This document shows, piece after piece, positions 59,045-64,000 of a stretch of DNA of 64,000 nt. The translations under genes and the position numbers were made by a program. The stretch spans positions 310,001 through 374,000 of the forward strand of contig NZ_LMIO01000004.1 in NCBI RefSeq assembly GCF_001428745.1. Direction: 5' to 3'. The notes under the pieces were generated by a model. That model saw only the letters and a program-made list of their open reading frames with translations. It ran no database searches and had not been told where the DNA came from. How positions within the stretch are numbered: position 1 is the stretch's first letter; the number at the start of each line of letters is the position of its first letter. The stretch comes from Leifsonia sp. Root227 (GTDB lineage Bacteria; Actinomycetota; Actinomycetes; Actinomycetales; Microbacteriaceae).

Positions 59045-60316
59045 CTAGACGAACGACTCCAGCTCCAGCAGGTCCTCGATCGTCTGCCGCCGACGGATGA
59101 GGCGCGCAGCCCCGCCGTCCACCAGCACTTCCGGCGCCAGAGGGCGCGAGTTGTAGGTGGACGACATGCTCGCCCCGTATGCGCCTGCGTCGTGGAACAC
59201 GACCAGGTCGCCGACCTCGACCGCGGGAAGCGGGATGGTCAGCACCTCTCCGCCCTCCGCCTGCGTGAAGACGTCGCCTGACTCGCAGAGCGGACCGGCG
59301 AGCACGGTCTCCGTCGTCCCTCCCGCTCGCTCGGCGCCGTCGGCGTCGAGGACCGTCACGCGGTGCGCAGCGCCGTACAGCGCAGGCCGCATCAGGTCGT
59401 TGAAGCCGGCATCCACCAGCACGAACCGGTTGGCGCCCACCCGCTTGAACGCGCGCACCTCGGCGACGAGCACGCCGGAGGACGCCACCAGGAACCGTCC
59501 GGGCTCGATCTCCAGCCGCACCGGATGACCGAGGTGCGCAGCCAGGCGCTCGCGGGCCGCATCCCAGAGCCGGAAGTACTCGTCGGTGTCGAGCTCCTGG
59601 TCGTCCTCGGCGTACGGGACCGGCAAGCCGCCGCCCGCCGAGATCGCCGGCACGTCACGCCCGGAGGCGATCACCAGCTCGACCATCGCATCCGCCACCC
59701 TGGCGAGGTGCTCGAAGTCGGCCCCCGAGCCGATGTGCATGTGCAGCCCGGCCAGTTCGAGCCCGAAGCGGTCGACGATCGCGAGACTGTCGGCCAGCTC
59801 CTCGTGCCAGATCCCGTGCTTGCTGAACGCGCCGCCCGTGTTCGTCTTGCGACTGTGCCCGTGGCCGAAACCGGGGTTGACCCTGATCCAGACGCGATGC
59901 CCTGGAGAGGCCTGCCCGAGCTGTTCCAGCATCTGCGGCGACCCGCAGTTCACGGTGACCCTGTCGCGCACCACGCGCGCAAGGGTGGGGCGGTCGAGAA
60001 CGTCGGCGGTGAACACCACGGGGTCGTCGTCCTCATCGGCACCGGCAGCACGGGCAGCGTCAGCGCCCACCGGATACCCTGCTCGCCGCGCCCGTTCGAG
60101 CTCCCCGGCGGAGACCGCATCCACCTGCACCCCCTCCTCCCGCATCAGCGACAGGATGTGGATGTTCGAGCACGCCTTCTGCGCGAACCGGATCGTGTCG
60201 AACGACCGCAGCGCGGCGATCCTGTGCCGGATGCTCGCGGCGTCGTACACCCACACCGGCGTCCCGGACTCGGCCGCGATCCCCGCGAGGCCGACGGCCC
60301 CGGCGACGACGGGCAC
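59045..60316 (-). CDS. lysA: Diaminopimelate decarboxylase, E. coli LysA type
   Basis: The 423-residue PLP enzyme starts at GTG 60316, which overlaps the TAG of the upstream gene, after GGAGGAC. The PLP lysine is Lys47 in IRFAQKACSNIHIL. GFGHGHSRKTNTGG, HMHIGSG, AISAGGG, EIEPGRFLVASSG, VLVDAGFNDLMRP and GPLCESGDVFTQ follow in order. These stretches match E. coli LysA almost word for word, not the longer argS-linked LysA usual in Actinobacteria. It decarboxylates meso-diaminopimelate to L-lysine. Here it is the last gene of a peptide-import and carboxypeptidase operon. Confidence 0.93.
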   Translation of the reverse strand: MPVVAGAVGLAGIAAESGTPVWVYDAASIRHRIAALRSFDTIRFAQKACSNIHILSLMREEGVQVDAVSAGELERARRAGYPVGADAARAAGADEDDDPVVFTADVLDRPTLARVVRDRVTVNCGSPQMLEQLGQASPGHRVWIRVNPGFGHGHSRKTNTGGAFSKHGIWHEELADSLAIVDRFGLELAGLHMHIGSGADFEHLARVADAMVELVIASGRDVPAISAGGGLPVPYAEDDQELDTDEYFRLWDAARERLAAHLGHPVRLEIEPGRFLVASSGVLVAEVRAFKRVGANRFVLVDAGFNDLMRPALYGAAHRVTVLDADGAERAGGTTETVLAGPLCESGDVFTQAEGGEVLTIPLPAVEVGDLVVFHDAGAYGASMSSTYNSRPLAPEVLVDGGAARLIRRRQTIEDLLELESFV

Positions 60317-60951
60317 TAGTCCTCCACGTACAGGCCGAGCTGTTCGCCGAGCCTGTCTCGTTCGAGGAGCCGGCGACCTGCGCCCTTCGCGCTCGCCGTG
60401 GTCAGGGTGGTGAGGATGTGGATGACGAGGGCGACCGAGGTCGGCGAGTTCGCGAACGACGCGCTCGCCGTGTCGACGACGAGGCACTCGTCCGCGATCG
60501 CGACGAGGGGCGCATCCGGAGCGTCGGTGATCACCACGAGGGTGCCGCCGGCCTGCTTGAACAGTTCGGCCATGTCGATCGTGTACTTGCGGTAGCGGGC
60601 GAGCGAGAACGCCACGAGCACGTCGCTGGTGCGCACGTCGCTGAGGACGTCGAGCGGGCGCACGATCGTTCCGTCGATGAGCGTGACGTTGGCGAGCCCC
60701 GCGCTCAGGTCCATCGCCAGCAGCGACGCGAAGGTGAACGACTTGGCCGCGCCGAGCACGAAGCGGCGGCGGGCGGCGACGATGAGTGCGGCGATCCGCT
60801 CGAAGGACGGGTCGTCCTTTGCCCAGTCGAGCGCGTGCGAGAGCTGTTCACGCTCCTGTTCGACCACGCGACGCTTGAGGACGAGCGCCGATCTGCGCTG
60901 CACCCTGGCGTCGTATCGTTCGTGCGGACTGTTGAGTTCTCCCGGATTCAC
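60316..60951 (-). CDS. SIS-domain protein, RpiR/MurR-like but lacking the HTH
   Basis: The 211-residue protein starts with the linker helix that normally follows the HTH in RpiR/MurR regulators (LVLKRRVVEQEREQLSHALD, then SFERIAALIVAARRRFVLGA), then a SIS domain (about 65-200, VLVAFSLARYRKYTIDMAELF, VVITDAPDAPLVAIAD). No helix-turn-helix precedes it, and only 32 bases separate it from the upstream gene, so the HTH is not lost by a nearby frameshift. SIS domains bind phosphosugars such as MurNAc-6-P. It could be a sensor or an enzyme; undecided. Confidence 0.85.
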   Translation of the reverse strand: MNPGELNSPHERYDARVQRRSALVLKRRVVEQEREQLSHALDWAKDDPSFERIAALIVAARRRFVLGAAKSFTFASLLAMDLSAGLANVTLIDGTIVRPLDVLSDVRTSDVLVAFSLARYRKYTIDMAELFKQAGGTLVVITDAPDAPLVAIADECLVVDTASASFANSPTSVALVIHILTTLTTASAKGAGRRLLERDRLGEQLGLYVED

Positions 60952-60983
60952 AGTTCACCCTTCCGAAGCCGTAGACAGCAGTA

Positions 60984-61796
60984 TCACAGGAGATGCCTCC
61001 GCAGTTCATCGCCGGCAGAGCGCATGGTCGCGAGCACCCGGTCGCGCACCTCGGAGCCGCGCTGCCAGTTGGCGAGCACGGCGTACGCGATCCTCCGGCC
61101 GGGCGACATCACGAGCCCGGTGTCGGCTCGCACGGTGGAGATCGTTCCCGTCTTGTTCCAGAGCCACACGTCGCGATCGAAGTAGTAGTGCGCGAGCGGG
61201 TCGAGGCCGAACGCGGAGGCCACCATCGACAGATCCATGCCGGCGCCGAGCCAGCGCTGCAGCGTGTCGGAGGAAGCAGCGCTGAGGTCGGCGGCGTGCG
61301 CCGTCCTGGTGACGAAGCGCACGAGCTCGTCGGCGTTCGCGTGCGAGAGCGTCCGGGGCGCGCCGGGAGGCAGGGGCCAGCGGACGACGTCGTCGAGGCC
61401 GGAGTGCTCGTAGCCGAGCGCGCGGGTGTGCTCCTGCACGGTGGGAAGGCCGATCACCCTGCAGAGCGTGTTCGTGGCCGCGTTGTCGCTGACGGCTCCG
61501 ATCAACGCGGCCACGTCGTAGAGCGACAGCGTGTCGGCCTGGAGCAGATACCAGAGTCCTGAGTTGTCCATCCACTCCGATGGGCGCCGCGTGACGCGGT
61601 CCTCGAGGGAGCGGGTTCCGGCATCCACCTCGGTGAGCAGCCGGTGCAGCAGGAACACCTTGCCGACGCTGGCGGTGTCGAGGACGAGGTCTGGCCGGTG
61701 GCTGAACAGCGTCTCACCCGAGTCGATGTCGACAGCGAGCGCCGAGAACCGGAGCCCGGGCAGGTCGTGTTCGAGGTCTTCGAATGGCACGTTCAC
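60984..61796 (-). CDS. Beta-lactamase-type serine hydrolase, copy 2, no signal peptide
   Basis: From GTG 61796 (overlapping the upstream TGA as GTGA) the product is 270 residues. Class A-like motifs are S43-x2-K46 (TASVGKVFLL), S103-D-N105 (AVSDNAATN) and K215-T-G (WNKTGTIS). No N-terminal signal peptide and no clear class A Glu166 motif are seen. The same layout is in the neighbouring copy, of which it is a divergent paralogue. In an operon with a carboxypeptidase and peptide importer, it may act on cytoplasmic peptides, esters or amides and not on beta-lactams. Confidence 0.85.
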   Translation of the reverse strand: MNVPFEDLEHDLPGLRFSALAVDIDSGETLFSHRPDLVLDTASVGKVFLLHRLLTEVDAGTRSLEDRVTRRPSEWMDNSGLWYLLQADTLSLYDVAALIGAVSDNAATNTLCRVIGLPTVQEHTRALGYEHSGLDDVVRWPLPPGAPRTLSHANADELVRFVTRTAHAADLSAASSDTLQRWLGAGMDLSMVASAFGLDPLAHYYFDRDVWLWNKTGTISTVRADTGLVMSPGRRIAYAVLANWQRGSEVRDRVLATMRSAGDELRRHLL

Positions 61797-62617
61797 GAGG
61801 CTGGGATTCCTGTGACGTGCGCGCGCAGCTGCTCGCCGATGCCGTGCATGGCGCGCAGCACGGGCGCGCGCAGATCGTCGGCAGAGTCCTTCCAGTTCGC
61901 CGCCACAGCATAGGCGACGGTCGCTGCGCGGCCGGCGAGGTGACCGATCTCGATGCGGGCGAAGGAGGTGCTTCCCGTCTTGTGGCGCAACACCATGCCC
62001 TGGTACTCGTCGTCGACGTGCGCGAGCGGATCGAGGAGGAGCGCATCGGCGACCATCGAGGTGTCGACGTCCGCCGAGAGCCAGTCCAGCACACGCGCGC
62101 TGACGGAGGGCGAGACCACGTCGCCGGAGCCCAGTCGGCGCATGAGCTGCGCGAGCTCCGCCCCCGTGCCGTACGACGGCGTCCACGGCAGGTCGGGGGT
62201 GCGCTCGTTGCGGATGAAGTCGTGCAGAGAGGTGTCGGAGAAGCCGAGCGACGGCGCCACCGCGCGCACCCTGTCGAGCCCGCACAGCCAGAGGAGGGCG
62301 TTGGTCGCGAGATTGTCGCTGACGGCGCCGACGAGCAGGGCGGCGTCGAGCACGGTGACGCGCTGATCGCGCATCCGGTAGAGCAGCCCGGAATCGGCGA
62401 CGCGATGCTCCTCCGGGATCTCGATGCGCTGGTCGGGATCGAGCTCTCCTGCCTCCAGCCCGCGGGCCACCTCGATCAGCAGGAACACTTTGCCGATGCT
62501 CGCCGTCTCGCAGACGACGTGAGGCTCGTGGGTCGCGAGGGTGCTTCCTGTCACGGCGTCGATCACGCTGACCGACCACCGCACCCGCTGGTCGAGCGGG
62601 GGGAGACGGACAGCCAT
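61793..62617 (-). CDS. Beta-lactamase-type serine hydrolase, copy 1, no signal peptide
   Basis: The 274-residue protein has S40-x2-K43 (ETASIGKVFLLIEV), S100-D-N102 (GAVSDNLATN) and K213-T-G (RHKTGSTSFA). It starts MAVRLPPLDQRVRWSVSVID, with no signal sequence, so it should stay in the cytoplasm, unlike secreted beta-lactamases. Its ATG overlaps the LD-carboxypeptidase stop (ATGA), and its TGA overlaps the start of copy 2. Tandem paralogues suggest two related substrates or a heterodimer. Confidence 0.87.
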   Translation of the reverse strand: MAVRLPPLDQRVRWSVSVIDAVTGSTLATHEPHVVCETASIGKVFLLIEVARGLEAGELDPDQRIEIPEEHRVADSGLLYRMRDQRVTVLDAALLVGAVSDNLATNALLWLCGLDRVRAVAPSLGFSDTSLHDFIRNERTPDLPWTPSYGTGAELAQLMRRLGSGDVVSPSVSARVLDWLSADVDTSMVADALLLDPLAHVDDEYQGMVLRHKTGSTSFARIEIGHLAGRAATVAYAVAANWKDSADDLRAPVLRAMHGIGEQLRAHVTGIPAS

Positions 62618-63588
62618 CAGAGCGATCCCCCGATGGTCAGCCGGACGGGTTCGTCCGAACGGGCGATGAGCGCTCCGTCGACATTGAGCGGGATACTGAG
62701 GGCGTCAGGGTCGTGCCCGAAGCCCTGCTCCCACAGCACAGGCACGCCGAGGCTCGGCAGCAACTCCTCCGCGAGCGCCCGCACCGCTTCGAGGTCGCCG
62801 CAGTTGTGCCACGACCCGAGGACGATCCCGGATGCGTCCGCCAGTCGTCCGGCGCGGCCGAGCTGCACCAGGAAGCCGTCGAGCCTGTACGTCTCCTCGT
62901 CGACGTCCTCGAGGAAGAGGATGCCGCCTGGACGGTCGAGCGACTCCGCCGCACCCATCGCGCCGGCGAGCAGGCTGAGGTTGCCCCCGGTGAACCGTCC
63001 CTCTGCGACCCCTGGCACGAGTACGGACGTCTCCCGGCCGACGATGTCCCGGCCGCGCCACGGCTCGAACAGCCAGCGTCGCACATCGTCGCGCACGAAC
63101 GCCGAATCGCGGAACACGTCGTTCCCGACCATCGGGCAGAACAGCGTCGGAACGTCCAGGTTCACCCGGAACGCCTCGTGAAGGGCCGTGATGTCGGAGG
63201 ATCCGGTGAGGAGCTTCGGGCGTCCATCGCGACGGAGCGCAGCATCCCGCAGCTGCCCCCAGTCGAGACCGTCGAGCAGCCGCATTGCGCCGTAGCCGCC
63301 CCTGATGCACACCACGGCGTCCGCGTCGGGGTCGAGCCACGCATCCACCAGGTCTTGCCGGCGTCCGTCGTCGGCCCCGGCAAGGTAGCTCGCGCGTGGA
63401 TGCGGGTCGAGCACGTGCTCGCCGACGACCACCTCCAGCCCCCAGTCCCGGTAGTAGCCGACCGCGCGCTCGAGGCTCTCGGCGCTGCCCAGCCCGGACG
63501 GCGACACGAACCGCACGCGGTCGCCTGGCTGCAGGGGAGCGGTGTCGAGGTACGCGGACCTGTCGATCGCGATGGTCGGCGTGCTCAT
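62617..63588 (-). CDS. LD-carboxypeptidase-family (S66) serine peptidase
   Basis: From ATG 63588 the product is 323 residues. The family core is VRFVSPSGLGSAESLERAVG, VVCIRGGYGAMRLLDGLDW, the nucleophile serine in LLTGSSDITALHEAF, ILFLEDVDEETYRLDGFL (Glu) and FGHDPDALSIPLNV (His). It lacks a signal peptide, so it is cytoplasmic like E. coli LdcA and MccF. LdcA removes the terminal D-Ala from muropeptides; MccF cleaves microcin amide bonds. Either substrate fits the operon, and the adjacent LysA favours muropeptides. Confidence 0.9.
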   Translation of the reverse strand: MSTPTIAIDRSAYLDTAPLQPGDRVRFVSPSGLGSAESLERAVGYYRDWGLEVVVGEHVLDPHPRASYLAGADDGRRQDLVDAWLDPDADAVVCIRGGYGAMRLLDGLDWGQLRDAALRRDGRPKLLTGSSDITALHEAFRVNLDVPTLFCPMVGNDVFRDSAFVRDDVRRWLFEPWRGRDIVGRETSVLVPGVAEGRFTGGNLSLLAGAMGAAESLDRPGGILFLEDVDEETYRLDGFLVQLGRAGRLADASGIVLGSWHNCGDLEAVRALAEELLPSLGVPVLWEQGFGHDPDALSIPLNVDGALIARSDEPVRLTIGGSL

Positions 63589-64000
63589 GCCAGCCTCCGC
63601 TCGATGCTGGGTGCCGCCGCGAGCAGACGGCGCGTGTACGGGTGCTGAGGATCGAGCAGCACCTGTTCCGTCGGTCCGTACTCCACGATGGCTCCCTCGT
63701 ACATGACGGCGACGGTGTCGGCGATGTTCCACGCCAGCCCGAGGTCGTGCGTGATCACGAGCGCGCTCAGGTCGAGCCTGTCGCGCAGCGAAAGCAGCAG
63801 CGCCAGGATCTCGCCGCGCACCGAGGCGTCCAGCGACGCCACCGGCTCGTCGGCGACCAGCAGTTGCGGGCCGACCGCCAGCGCGCCGGCGATCACCGCT
63901 CGCTGCCGCTGACCGCCGGAGAGCTCCTGCGGGATGGCGCGGAAGAAGCGTTCCGGCGGGAGCAGCTCGGCGTCGGCGAGGCTCTGCGCAACGCGTTCCT
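63585..64000 (-). CDS. Peptide ABC transporter ATP-binding protein (partial, C-terminal part)
   Basis: Only the last 138 residues are in the window; the gene continues past base 64000. Visible motifs are ELSGGQRQRAVIAGALA (ABC signature), LLVADEPVASLDAS (Walker B and D-loop) and ITHDLGLAWNIAD (switch His), and the Dpp/Opp tail DPQHPYTRRLLAAAP that follows the EYGPTEQVLL segment. Its stop overlaps the carboxypeptidase start (ATGA at 63585-63588), so import and cleavage are translationally coupled. Confidence 0.92.
   Translation of the reverse strand, partial: ERVAQSLADAELLPPERFFRAIPQELSGGQRQRAVIAGALAVGPQLLVADEPVASLDASVRGEILALLLSLRDRLDLSALVITHDLGLAWNIADTVAVMYEGAIVEYGPTEQVLLDPQHPYTRRLLAAAPSIERRLA

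Noticed and set aside
60952..61796. Frameshifted HTH for the SIS protein upstream of 60951
   Set aside because: The 32-base gap before it and the intact serine hydrolase leave no room for a lost HTH, so the short SIS form is taken as genuine.
1..64000. CRISPR arrays, tRNA or rRNA genes, transposases, integrases or attachment sites
   Set aside because: No regularly spaced repeats with spacers, no cloverleaf or rRNA-like blocks, and no transposase or integrase motifs were noticed in either strand.

Overview
The window is very GC-rich, uses GTG starts often, and has the codon habits and small lineage proteins of a high-GC actinobacterium. The best guess is Microbacteriaceae, near Leifsonia or Microbacterium. 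Support comes from a DUF7882-like protein (27066-27383), a DUF7218/Rho-N-like protein (28289-28555), sugar ABC loci without their own ATPase, and a class C sortase pilus locus. I saw no rRNA, tRNA, CRISPR array, transposase or phage gene. Gene names are recognised by eye from the translated sequence; no database search was run.

Layout. 1-5.1 kb: the end of an unknown gene, csrA, an MFS drug exporter, a NarL-type two-component pair, a TMEM175-like channel and small stress-type proteins. 5.3-10.6 kb: a large membrane protein with hydrolase motifs and a GH3 beta-glucosidase. 10.6-15.3 kb: small membrane or unknown proteins, then cupin, SDR, HAD and NUDIX enzymes. 15.5-25.3 kb: a carbohydrate locus with two Gfo/Idh/MocA dehydrogenases, a calcineurin-type phosphodiesterase, a LacI regulator with two visible operators, a binding protein and two permeases, and a GH2 glycosidase. 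25.3-40.3 kb: mixed genes, including a Stealth phosphotransferase, TetR plus tautomerase, a FAD/Rieske oxidoreductase, a PrmC-related methyltransferase, ArcD-like and AEC transporters, and a TOPRIM protein. 40.4-47.2 kb: a MurJ-like flippase, aldo/keto reductase, 5'-3' exonuclease, cold-shock protein, and a GAF protein with a degenerate SGNH half. 47.2-52.9 kb: a sortase-assembled pilus operon behind a roughly 530-base structured leader. 52.9-59 kb: DUF4190 and TMEM175 membrane proteins, an ECF sigma factor and a large NB-ARC/LuxR regulator. 59-64 kb: a tightly overlapping minus-strand operon running from a peptide ABC ATPase through an LD-carboxypeptidase, two leaderless serine hydrolases of beta-lactamase type and an HTH-less SIS protein to an E. 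coli-type LysA.

How the genes work together. The sugar locus looks like import plus hydrolysis and oxidation of a glycoside, switched by the LacI protein. The pilus locus has the minimum set of large tip or surface adhesin, shaft pilin and polymerising sortase. The last operon is the most unusual part. Its gene order suggests uptake and cytoplasmic dismantling of peptidoglycan peptides, ending with decarboxylation of diaminopimelate to lysine, but the roles of the two serine hydrolases and of the SIS protein are inference. Several intergenic spaces carry long inverted repeats, two of which belong to one sequence family.
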